Below are positions 50,099 through 57,616 of a DNA stretch of 57,700 nt, piece by piece (within the stretch, counting starts at the first letter, position 1; the number at the start of each line of letters is the position of its first letter). The notes beneath the pieces are model-generated. The model was not told the origin of the DNA. It did no database searches and saw only the letters and a program-made list of their open reading frames with translations. Source of the stretch: CAYWRO01 sp964460345 (lineage in GTDB: Bacteria > Planctomycetota > Phycisphaerae > Phycisphaerales > UBA1924); assembly GCA_964460345.1 (NCBI GenBank), contig CAYWRO010000017.1:1-57700 (forward strand), written 5' to 3'. Made by a program: the position numbers and the translations under genes.

Positions 50099-50886
50099 GG
50101 GGTCGATTGTACAGCCGCCTCTCCCGAATCGCCCCCGCTTTCCCGCTCCCGCATGTAAAGCTGGAGGGCCGTACTGCCATACGGGTGGCATTCCGGGCCG
50201 ACCGCGCCGGGCACTTTCAGGTTCCCCGGCCGCCGCACTGGCTTGGCGACCTCCCCCGCCTCGTCGTCCAGGTCGATCTCCTCGACGACCTCTTCCACCA
50301 CTTCCCGTCCGCGCCGTCGAGGCCCGCGGCCACGTCTCGCCGCCGGTTCCCCCGCCTCCGCCTCCCTCGCCGCGTCCCCGCTTCCTCGCTCCGCCGCCCC
50401 AACCAGGTACGGCCACGGTGTCCGCAGCATCGCGAAGCCCTCGTCGCTGAGACGCCCGACCAGCCGCTGGAACTGCCCCAGCACGCGCTGCGCCGACCGT
50501 TCGTCCGTCATGAGCGGATACGGGGGATCGAAGAAGAGCAGGTCGATCCGCTCCGGAAGCCGGTGCTCCAGCGACGACCCGAGCGCGTCGGTCACGATCA
50601 CGTCGCACCGATCGCCGCACCCCAGCGTCTCGATGTTCTGCCGCAGAATCCCCGCCACGCGCCGATCCTTCTCCACGAACGCGCACGACGCCGCGCCGCG
50701 GCTGATCGCCTCCAGCCCGATCGGTCCCGTGCCCGCAAAGACATCCACCACCACCGCCCCCTCCACGTTCCCGCGAAGCAGGTTAAACAACGCCTCCTTC
50801 ACCCGATCCGGAATGGGCCGCGTCTGCGCCGTCTCCGGCGGGGAGAGCAGCTTCCGGCGGCGATACTCACCAGCAATGATCCGCAT
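50095..50886 (-). CDS. rsmD: 16S rRNA (guanine-966-N2)-methyltransferase with C-terminal extension
   Basis: A 263-aa protein. The first ~170 residues fit RsmD: MRIIAGEYRRRKL, TRPIPDRVKEALFNLL, VVDVFAGTGPIGLEAISRGA (SAM site) and LLFFDPPYPL (catalytic DPPY). It methylates G966 of 16S rRNA. E. coli RsmD has about 198 residues; here about 90 extra C-terminal residues are rich in Arg and Glu (RRGRGPRRRGREVVEEVVEE) and probably disordered. The ATG at 50886 has TACGCT 5 nt upstream. Confidence 0.93.
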   Translation of the reverse strand: MRIIAGEYRRRKLLSPPETAQTRPIPDRVKEALFNLLRGNVEGAVVVDVFAGTGPIGLEAISRGAASCAFVEKDRRVAGILRQNIETLGCGDRCDVIVTDALGSSLEHRLPERIDLLFFDPPYPLMTDERSAQRVLGQFQRLVGRLSDEGFAMLRTPWPYLVGAAERGSGDAAREAEAGEPAARRGRGPRRRGREVVEEVVEEIDLDDEAGEVAKPVRRPGNLKVPGAVGPECHPYGSTALQLYMRERESGGDSGEAAVQSTP

Positions 50887-50891
50887 GCAGG

Positions 50892-50897
50892 AGCGTA
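50892..50897 (-). promoter_or_regulatory. TAnnnT -10-like element of rsmD
   Basis: TACGCT on the minus strand, 5-nt spacer (CCTGC), ATG at 50886. It would drive rsmD and the helicase-nuclease gene. Confidence 0.5.
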
Positions 50898-50923
50898 TGC
50901 CGCGGCATCATTGCGGCTTCTGC

Positions 50924-51808
50924 TCACCGCGCCATCCGCTGCCCCGGTCGCCACGTCGGATGCGTCGCCCAGTTCGACCAGTGCTGCATGTCCCGCAGTT
51001 CCGTGTGCTCGCCCGGCTTCAGCCCCATCAACTGCGCGTGCCCGTCAAACATTGCCGTCACCGCTCTTCCCTGGTGACGCAGGTCCAGGTAGCCGAAATC
51101 GTGCGCCGTCGAGTCCGGATTCCACGCGGCGTTCGGACTTGCATACGGCAGCTGCGCATCGATGATGCGTGGCGCCAGCACGCGGTAAGCGCCCGGAAGC
51201 ATCGCCTCCTGATCAGACGGAATCACGCTCTCGCTGCGCGCCGAGGCGAACACGAGCAGCATCGCCGGATGCCGCACCTCGCGGATATACCGCAGCATCA
51301 GCTTGCTTTCGAGGATGTACCCGACGCTTGAGGTCGTCTTGCGTCCCGGGCCGTTGATGCCCAGCGTCGGATGCTCGCTGAACGCGTTCTGGTATCCCGC
51401 GATTCCCGTCGGGTCGTCCGGCAGCGAGGCCAGACGGGCATACAGCGACTTCTCCAGGATCATGCCGCGGAAGTCGTAGTCCATCCACGGCGCCAGCCGC
51501 CACGGATACTTCGAGGCGATCCCATCCGGCAACTGCTGCCCGTTGTTGTCCATCACGTGGTACAGCGGCTCCCCGTCCGAGCCCCGCATGAACCGTTCCA
51601 GAATCTCCCCCTGCAGCAGCGCCCCCTGGTGATCGTCGGCGTAAGTGAGATACGCGAGCATCAACTGCTTCGCCCCCGCCATCTCCTTCGCCATGCGCGC
51701 GCTGGCTCGCGCCCCGGAGAGCGCCGGGAGCAGGATCGCCACCAGCAGCGCGATAATCGCGATCACCACCAGCAACTCGATCAACGTAAATCCGCGAAAA
51801 CGCTTCAT
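50924..51808 (-). CDS. Pseudopilin-like protein, paralogue A
   Basis: A 294-aa protein that begins MKRFRGFTLIELLVVIAI and has a prepilin-type cleavage site after RFRG. The C-terminal domain has LAYLTYADDHQGALLQGEI, YPWRLAPWMDYDFRGMI, LRYIREVRHPAMLLVFASARSESVIP and FGYLDLRHQGRAVTAMFDGHAQLMG. It is clearly a tandem duplicate of the next gene; the last residues RDMQHWSNWATHPTW plus RPGQRMAR are identical in both. AAGGAAGG precedes the ATG. It probably forms part of a type II secretion-like or pilus-like assembly. Confidence 0.88.
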   Translation of the reverse strand: MKRFRGFTLIELLVVIAIIALLVAILLPALSGARASARMAKEMAGAKQLMLAYLTYADDHQGALLQGEILERFMRGSDGEPLYHVMDNNGQQLPDGIASKYPWRLAPWMDYDFRGMILEKSLYARLASLPDDPTGIAGYQNAFSEHPTLGINGPGRKTTSSVGYILESKLMLRYIREVRHPAMLLVFASARSESVIPSDQEAMLPGAYRVLAPRIIDAQLPYASPNAAWNPDSTAHDFGYLDLRHQGRAVTAMFDGHAQLMGLKPGEHTELRDMQHWSNWATHPTWRPGQRMAR

Positions 51809-51876
51809 CGTTCGCCTTCCTTGCCACCCCGCCACAGACTGCCCGCCGCCCGGTTCACAATCGCAATTCCCAGACC

Positions 51877-52776
51877 CTACCGCGCCATCCGCTGCCCCGG
51901 GCGCCACGTCGGGTGCGTCGCCCAGTTCGACCAGTGCTGCATGTCGCGCAGCTCCGTGAACTTCCCCGGTGCCAGCCCCATCATCCTGGCGTGACCGTCA
52001 AACATCGCCGTCACGGCCTTCCCCTGGTGGCGCAGGTCCAGGTACCCGAAGTCCGCCGCGGACCGGCTTGGGTCCCAGGCCGCATTCGCCTGGCCGTACG
52101 GCAGCACGATCGCGCCAAAGGGCCCGTTTACGCGTGGGGCGTCAATCTTGTGCGAGCCCGGCAGCATCTCGTGGTTGTCCGCCGGAATGATGCTCTCGCG
52201 CCGCGATGAAGCGAACACCATCAGCATCGCCGGATGGCGCACCTCGCGCATGTAGCGGAGCATCAGCCGAGCCTCGACGAGCTGGCGCGAAGCTTCCTTC
52301 GGATACCCGGTGCCGTTCATCCCGAACGTCGTGTGCTGGCTGAAGGCGGCCTGATAGCCGTAATACCCCGTCGGATCATCCGGCAGGGCGGCCAGGCGCC
52401 GATAGGTCGGCTTATCGATGATCATCCCCCGGAAGTCCTGCTCCAGCCACGGCGCCAGCCGCCACGGATAGCGCGACGCAATGAGGTCCGAAACCCGGTT
52501 GCCGTTGTCATCCCGCGCCTCCACAAGCGGCTGCCCGTTGCGGTCGCGCATCATCGGTTCCGGAATCTCCCCGGGCAGCAACCCGCCGCGGTGATCGTCC
52601 GCGTACGTCAGGTACGCCAGAATCAACTGCTTCGCCGCGGCGAGCTCCACCGCCCTCCGCGCCGCCGACCGAGCCCCGGCCAGCGCCGGCAGCAGGATCG
52701 CCACCAGCAGGGCGATGATGGCGATCACAACCAGCAACTCGATCAGCGTAAACGCGCGGCGACGGCTGGCGGTCAT
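51877..52776 (-). CDS. Pseudopilin-like protein, paralogue B
   Basis: A 299-aa protein. MTASRRRAFTLIELLVVIAI lacks the usual Gly before Phe (it has Ala), which PilD-type peptidases often tolerate. The domain matches paralogue A across its length (LAYLTYADDHRGGLLPGEI, YPWRLAPWLEQDFRGMI, FGYLDLRHQGKAVTAMFDGHARMMG). AGGAG lies 7 nt before the ATG at 52776. The two genes are 68 bp apart and probably form an operon. It is divergent from rarA; in 52777-53016 I see only the rarA -10 element. Confidence 0.88.
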   Translation of the reverse strand: MTASRRRAFTLIELLVVIAIIALLVAILLPALAGARSAARRAVELAAAKQLILAYLTYADDHRGGLLPGEIPEPMMRDRNGQPLVEARDDNGNRVSDLIASRYPWRLAPWLEQDFRGMIIDKPTYRRLAALPDDPTGYYGYQAAFSQHTTFGMNGTGYPKEASRQLVEARLMLRYMREVRHPAMLMVFASSRRESIIPADNHEMLPGSHKIDAPRVNGPFGAIVLPYGQANAAWDPSRSAADFGYLDLRHQGKAVTAMFDGHARMMGLAPGKFTELRDMQHWSNWATHPTWRPGQRMAR

Positions 52777-53005
52777 GCGGCGGCTCCTGGGGCGAGATTG
52801 TGCCTTCAAAGCTCTCCGAATGGAGATCGTGCTAAGAACTGTGCTGAGCACAAAGAGAATAGCATCGGATTCGTCCCGCGCCAAGCCTGAACTTACTCGA
52901 AGGCAAGGATCGCCCATCGCCACTGAAAGCGGGGGTGTCGCCTCCCTGGCCCGACTCAACCCTAACAAAAACCCTTGGCTCCGCACTCTGCCGGGCCTGA
53001 ATGGG

Positions 53006-53011
53006 TACAGT
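53006..53011 (+). promoter_or_regulatory. TAnnnT -10-like element of rarA
   Basis: TACAGT, 5-nt spacer (caggg), ATG at 53017. Confidence 0.5.
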
Positions 53012-53016
53012 CAGGG

Positions 53017-54414
53017 ATGCACGATCTGTGGGCCGAGAACCGCCGCGCCGCCGTCCGTGCGGTCGAGCCCCTCGCCGTCCGCATGCGGCCCCGCACGCTC
53101 GATGAGGTCGCCGGCCAGCAGCACATCCTCGCCCCCGGCAAGCTTCTCCGCCGGATGCTCGCGGCGGACGCCCTGACCAGCCTGATCTTCCACGGCCCTC
53201 CGGGCACCGGCAAAACCACCCTGGCCGAGGTGATCGCCGCCCACACCAACCGCCACTTCGCCCGCGAGAACGCCGCGGGCGTCGGCGTCGCCCGCATCCG
53301 CGAGATCATCAAGGAGGCGGAGGACCGCCTTGGCAACTCCGGGCGTCGCACCGTCCTCTTTCTGGACGAGATCCACCGCTTCAGCCGCTCCCAGCAGGAT
53401 GTCCTGCTCAACGACGTCGAACGCGGCCTGATCACGCTCATCGGCGCGACCACCGAGAACCCACTCTTCGCCGTCAACTCGGCGCTCGTCAGCCGCTCCA
53501 CCCTCTTTCGCCTGGAGCCCCTCACGGAGGACGACATCATCGCCGTGCTGCGGCACGCCATTGCCGACGAGGAACGCGGCTACGGCAAGCTCGACATCCA
53601 GGTCGACGACGATGCCCTCCGCGTCTGGGCGATCAAGAGCGACGGAGACGCCCGCCGCGCCCTGACAGCCCTGGAGGTCGCCGTCCTCTCTTCTCTCTCC
53701 CCCGGCGGCCCCTCAGGCCAGCCCGGTCTCGGCGTCTCCCTCGGGAAGGAACCGCCCTCCTCCATCCACCTCACGCGCGAACTGGCCGAAGAATCCATCC
53801 AGCAGAAGGCCGCCGTCTACGACGCCACCGGCGACGAGCATTACGACTCCATCAGCGCCATGATCAAGTCCATCCGCGGCAGCGACCCCGACGCCGCGGT
53901 CTACTGGATCGCGCGCATGCTCGAGGCGGGCGAAGACCCTCGCTTCATTGCGAGGCGGCTGGCCATCCTCGCCAGCGAAGACATTGGCAACGCCGACCCG
54001 CGCGCCATCATGGTCGCCGCCGCGGCGTGGGAGCTCACCGAGCGCATCGGCATGCCCGAGGCCCGCATCACGCTCAGCCAGTGCGCCTGCTACCTCGCGC
54101 TGTGCCCGAAGAGCAACGCGTCGTACATGGCGATCAACGCCGCCATGGCCGACGCCCGCGAGGGCCGCACCGTCCCCGTTCCGATCTACCTGCGCGACCC
54201 GAACGCGCCCCCGAGCGCCGAAGGCCAGGTCCACGGCAAGGGCTACCAGTACGCCCACACCGAAGGCCTCATCATCCCCGGCTTCGGCCCCGTCGGCGCG
54301 CAGGACTACCTCGGCGTGGACAAACGGTATTACGAGCCAACCGGCTGGGGCGCCGAGAAACTGCTGGCTGAGCGGCTGGAAGCCATCCGCAACGCACGGG
54401 AGGCAGAGCAATGA
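53017..54414 (+). CDS. rarA: Replication-associated recombination protein A (RarA/MgsA)
   Basis: A 465-aa AAA+ ATPase. LAVRMRPRTLDEVAGQQHIL, Walker A GPPGTGKTT, Walker B VLFLDEIHRFSRSQQD, LIGATTENPLFAVNSALVSR and the C-terminal tetramerisation region (YDSISAMIKSIRGSDPDAAVYWIARML, LASEDIGNADP, YAHTEG) are all RarA signatures. It acts at stalled replication forks. An insert of about 20 residues (LSPGGPSGQPGLGVSLGKEP) sits before the C-terminal part. Its TGA overlaps the next ATG (ATGA), coupling it to the lipoprotein-like gene. Confidence 0.95.
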   Translation: MHDLWAENRRAAVRAVEPLAVRMRPRTLDEVAGQQHILAPGKLLRRMLAADALTSLIFHGPPGTGKTTLAEVIAAHTNRHFARENAAGVGVARIREIIKEAEDRLGNSGRRTVLFLDEIHRFSRSQQDVLLNDVERGLITLIGATTENPLFAVNSALVSRSTLFRLEPLTEDDIIAVLRHAIADEERGYGKLDIQVDDDALRVWAIKSDGDARRALTALEVAVLSSLSPGGPSGQPGLGVSLGKEPPSSIHLTRELAEESIQQKAAVYDATGDEHYDSISAMIKSIRGSDPDAAVYWIARMLEAGEDPRFIARRLAILASEDIGNADPRAIMVAAAAWELTERIGMPEARITLSQCACYLALCPKSNASYMAINAAMADAREGRTVPVPIYLRDPNAPPSAEGQVHGKGYQYAHTEGLIIPGFGPVGAQDYLGVDKRYYEPTGWGAEKLLAERLEAIRNAREAEQ

Positions 54415-55151
54415 GCAGGTTCGTGCTACACGGTTTCCTGATGCTGATGGCTTTGAGCACGGCCTGCGGGCGATGGAGGTCGGATGCTGCAACGATACAA
54501 GCGGGGCAGTCATCCGCTGCGTCCGCTTCGGACGGGACGGGCCAAGCGTCCGCGCAGGCCGATACACCCGCTGAGCCGATCCCGGTCGTGATGCTGTACA
54601 AGGCATTGGATGAACACGTCGGTGAGGTCGTAACCCTTCGAGGCATTGTGGCCGACGGCAAGATCCCGACCATCATCGGCGTTGAGGTACTGCTTGATGA
54701 TCCGGACCTGCGTGGCCAAGTGGCCGAGGCGACCGGACGACTTGTCCGATTCGTGGTAAAGGAGCAAGATCTTGCGGCGGGCGAGAAAGCGAGTCCGGGT
54801 CCGGGGACCTGTTTCCGGCTGTCAGCGGTGGGCTCGGACCGGAGCCTCGCTTCGGCTCGGGGCGTCCATGTCCCCGTCATCACCTCGCCAGCAGAGGTCG
54901 ACGACCATATGGGCGAAATAGTCACACTCCGTGGCCTCGTGACCAATTCAAAGATCGCGACGATTCTGGGGGTGTCTGTGCACTCCTACGGCCCCGATCT
55001 GCGCGGAGAGATAGGGCAGGCGACTGGCCTTCTGATCGAGTTCGAGATCAAGGAAGGAACTCTTGGGGCTTCGCCACTCCCCGGCACTTACCGGCGGCTC
55101 AAGGCGCTCGATTCGAACCGCGACGCATCCGTCAGGCTTGCCAACGACTGA
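54411..55151 (+). CDS. Probable lipoprotein with two tandem OB-like repeats
   Basis: A 246-aa protein. The N-terminus MSRFVLHGFLMLMALSTACG has a lipobox-like end (Cys19), followed by a Ser/Ala/Gln-rich linker. Two repeats follow at about residues 57-140 and 152-235. Repeat 1 has VGEVVTLRGIVADGKIPTIIGVEV and DLRGQVAEATGRLVRFVVKE; repeat 2 has MGEIVTLRGLVTNSKIATILGVSV and DLRGEIGQATGLLIEFEIKE. The strand pattern suggests an OB-like fold. Its base composition looks less GC-biased than its neighbours. The start overlaps the rarA stop. Function unknown. Confidence 0.72.
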   Translation: MSRFVLHGFLMLMALSTACGRWRSDAATIQAGQSSAASASDGTGQASAQADTPAEPIPVVMLYKALDEHVGEVVTLRGIVADGKIPTIIGVEVLLDDPDLRGQVAEATGRLVRFVVKEQDLAAGEKASPGPGTCFRLSAVGSDRSLASARGVHVPVITSPAEVDDHMGEIVTLRGLVTNSKIATILGVSVHSYGPDLRGEIGQATGLLIEFEIKEGTLGASPLPGTYRRLKALDSNRDASVRLAND

Positions 55152-55206
55152 ACCGGCAGCGTGCGACCCGCACTACCATCCGGGCCTGTTTCTGAGGAAC
55201 CTGCGA

Positions 55207-56541
55207 TTGGACCTGTTCACCTACACCGACGACGGCCGCCTGCTCTGCGAGGACATGGACCTGGCCGACCTTGCCGCCCGGACCGGTACGCCGACCTACG
55301 TCTACTCCGCGGGCACGCTCGATCTTCACTTTGATCGCCTGCGCAGCGCCTTCGCCGAGTTGAACCCGCTCATCTGCTACTCCGTCAAGTGCAACTCCAA
55401 CATCCACATCCTCCGCCGCCTCGTGGAGCGCGGCGCGGGGCTGGATGTCGTCAGTGGGGGGGAGCTTCACCGCGCCCGGCTCGCCGGGGCCGATCCCGCC
55501 TCGATCGTCTTCGCCGGCGTCGGCAAGACGCGCGAGGAGATCGCCGATGCGCTCGGCGCATCGACCTTCCTCCAGGATCCGCACCAGCCGATCGGCCTCT
55601 TCAACGTCGAGAGCGAGGGGGAGTGCGAGCAGATCCGCGCCGTCGCCCAGTCTCTCAACGTCATCGCCCGCGCTGCGCTCCGCATCAACCCCGACGTCGA
55701 CGCCAAAACGCACAAGTACACGACGACCGGCACGAAGGAGAACAAGTTCGGCGTCGACATCGCCCGCGCGATCGAGGTCTTTCAGCGATTCAACGGCACG
55801 CCGAACCTCCGCCTCACCGGCGTGCACATGCACCTGGGCTCTCCGATCTACGACACCGCGCCGTACGTCGAGGCCGTCCAGCGCGCCCTGGCGCTCATCG
55901 ATCAACTCGCAGCGCAGGGGATCACCATCGACACGCTCAACATCGGCGGCGGCTTCGCGGCCGACTACGAGACCGGCAAGGCAAAGCCCGCCGCGGACTA
56001 CGCCGGCGCGATCGTCCCCCTGCTGCGCGAGCGGGTGCAGGACGGCCTGCGTCTCGTCCTCGAGCCCGGCCGCACCATCGCGGCCAACGCCGGCGTCCTG
56101 CTCACGCGCGTGCAGTACGTCAAGAGCGGCCGCACGAAGAAGTTCATCATCTGCGACGCGGGCATGCACACGCTGCTGCGTCCGCCGCTCTACCAGTCGT
56201 TCCACTTCGTCTGGCCGGCGCGGCTCACGCCGCAGCACATCCCCCCGGCCCGCGCGGAGAAGCTCGACCTGCCCGGCCTCGAGCCGTGCGACGTCGTCGG
56301 CCCGATCTGCGAGTCGGCGGACTTCCTCGCCCAGGATCGAGCCCTGCCGCCGGTCGCCCCCGGCGATCTCATCGCCGTCTTCGGCGCAGGGGCGTACGGC
56401 ATGACCATGGCCAGCCGGTACAACTCCCACCCGCTCCCCGCCGAGGTCCTCATCGACGGCGGCCGCGCCACGCTCATCCGCCGCCGCGAGACTTACGACG
56501 ACCTCGTCGCCCACGAGCGCGAAACAGAAGACCTCACCTGA
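55207..56541 (+). CDS. lysA: Diaminopimelate decarboxylase
   Basis: A 444-aa PLP enzyme (fold type III) that makes lysine from meso-diaminopimelate. Motifs are YSVKCNSNIHILRRL (PLP Lys), GLDVVSGGELHRA, GVHMHLGSPI, NIGGGFAADY, EPGRTIAANAGVL, CDAGMHTLLRPPLY and CESADF, which carries the Cys donated across the dimer. The TTG at 55207 is chosen because GAGGAA lies 7 nt before it and the protein then starts MDLFTYTDDGRLLCED, as the family does. An ATG at 55255 would delete conserved residues. It is convergent with atpG. Confidence 0.93.
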   Translation: MDLFTYTDDGRLLCEDMDLADLAARTGTPTYVYSAGTLDLHFDRLRSAFAELNPLICYSVKCNSNIHILRRLVERGAGLDVVSGGELHRARLAGADPASIVFAGVGKTREEIADALGASTFLQDPHQPIGLFNVESEGECEQIRAVAQSLNVIARAALRINPDVDAKTHKYTTTGTKENKFGVDIARAIEVFQRFNGTPNLRLTGVHMHLGSPIYDTAPYVEAVQRALALIDQLAAQGITIDTLNIGGGFAADYETGKAKPAADYAGAIVPLLRERVQDGLRLVLEPGRTIAANAGVLLTRVQYVKSGRTKKFIICDAGMHTLLRPPLYQSFHFVWPARLTPQHIPPARAEKLDLPGLEPCDVVGPICESADFLAQDRALPPVAPGDLIAVFGAGAYGMTMASRYNSHPLPAEVLIDGGRATLIRRRETYDDLVAHERETEDLT

Positions 56542-56553
56542 CCCCCCCGCCTC

Positions 56554-56659
56554 ATCCGCAGATTGACGCAGATTAGCGCAGATTGGAAGAAGGAAGAAGA
56601 GACAGGGTCGGTCCCCTCCCCCGTTCCGAATCTGCGTCAATCTGCGCAAATCTGCGGAT
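56554..56659. repeat. Long imperfect inverted repeat between convergent lysA and atpG
   Basis: A left arm of about 31 bp (56554-56584, built on CGCAGATT repeated three times) pairs with a right arm (56629-56659, AATCTGCG repeated) with about four mismatches; the 44-bp loop is purine-rich. A second small palindrome ATCCGCG-TCAATC-CGCGGAT follows near 56670-56689. The element may act as a bidirectional terminator or be a dispersed REP-like repeat. Confidence 0.8.
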
Positions 56660-56693
56660 CACCCTCTCATCCGCGTCAATCCGCGGATCGCTC

Positions 56694-57596
56694 TTACTCC
56701 AGCGCTGCGGCCCCGGAGATGATCTCCGTCAGCTCGGTCGTGATCTGCGCCTGTCGCGCGCGGTTGTAGTCGCGCGTCAGCAGCTTGCCGACCTTGGCCG
56801 CGTTGTCCGTCGCCGCCTTCATCGCCACCATCCGGGCCACGTGCTCCGAGACGATCGCATCGTTGAAGGCCTGGTAGAGCATCGCCTTGACCGCCGCGGG
56901 CAGCAGGTCGTTGAGCAGCTCATCCGCGCGCGGGCTGAACTCATAATCCACCCCACCCGCATCGCCGCCCGCACCGTGCTCCCTCGCCCCCTCCGTCCCC
57001 GCCGGCGGCTTGAGGGGCAGCAACTGCATCACTTCCGGCGTCTGCCGCCCGGCGCTGATGTAGCGCATGTAGATCACGCGCACCGCCGACACTTCACCGG
57101 CGATGAAGCGGTTGATGTACGTCTGGGCGAGGCGTGCGATCTCCTCGAAGCTCGGCTTGTCCCCGGTCGCGTGCTGCCGCGACACCGGCACCTGGTTGAA
57201 CTTCAGGAAGTTCACGCCCTTCTTGCCGACCAGCTCGATCTCCCCCTCGCGGGCCGCGGGGCTCGCGCGCAGGTGGGCCATCGCCGTCCGCAGGATCGAG
57301 CCGTTGTACGGCCCGCACAGCCCGCGATCACTCGTCAGGATCAGCGTCAACTCCCGCGCCCCACGCTTTTCGGCCTCCGCCCCGCCCCCAGCGATCAGCG
57401 GATGGTTCACGTTCCCCGCCGTCGCGGCCAGCTCCGTCACCAGCTCGAAGACGCCCTCGGTGTACGGCTTGGTCGCCGTGGCCCGCGACTGGGCCCGGGA
57501 AAACTTGCTCGTGGCGATCATCTGCATCGTCTTGGTGATGCGACGAATGTTGCCGACGGCCTTGATCCGCTTCTTAATCTCGCGTGTCTTGCCCAT
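56694..57596 (-). CDS. atpG: ATP synthase gamma subunit
   Basis: A 300-aa F1 central-stalk subunit. The N-terminal helix MGKTREIKKRIKAVGNIRRITKTMQMIATSKF and the C-terminal helix (ARMVAMKAATDNAAKV, TRDYNRARQAQITTELTEIISGAAAL) form the rotor coiled coil; SDRGLCGPYNGSI is the conserved central motif. An Ala/Gly-rich insert (PPAGTEGAREHGAGGDAGG) lies near residue 200. The ATG at 57596 is the family start. The gene before it (beyond 57700) is presumably another ATP synthase gene, but lysA, not atpD, lies on the downstream side. Confidence 0.95.
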   Translation of the reverse strand: MGKTREIKKRIKAVGNIRRITKTMQMIATSKFSRAQSRATATKPYTEGVFELVTELAATAGNVNHPLIAGGGAEAEKRGARELTLILTSDRGLCGPYNGSILRTAMAHLRASPAAREGEIELVGKKGVNFLKFNQVPVSRQHATGDKPSFEEIARLAQTYINRFIAGEVSAVRVIYMRYISAGRQTPEVMQLLPLKPPAGTEGAREHGAGGDAGGVDYEFSPRADELLNDLLPAAVKAMLYQAFNDAIVSEHVARMVAMKAATDNAAKVGKLLTRDYNRARQAQITTELTEIISGAAALE

Positions 57597-57604
57597 GGGG
57601 GCCA

Positions 57605-57610
57605 ATCGTA
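57605..57610 (-). promoter_or_regulatory. TAnnnT -10-like element of atpG
   Basis: TACGAT on the minus strand, 8-nt spacer (TGGCCCCC), ATG at 57596. It would let atpG be expressed apart from upstream ATP synthase genes. Confidence 0.45.
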
Positions 57611-57616
57611 GGCGAT

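Noticed and set aside
47912..50158. Plus-strand frame of about 748 codons
   Set aside because: Antisense to the helicase-nuclease, rich in Arg, His and Pro; a shadow frame.
50099..50686. N-terminal extension of the helicase-nuclease
   Set aside because: It overlaps rsmD in another frame and is Gly/Arg-rich; the helicase motifs begin right after the ATG at 50098.
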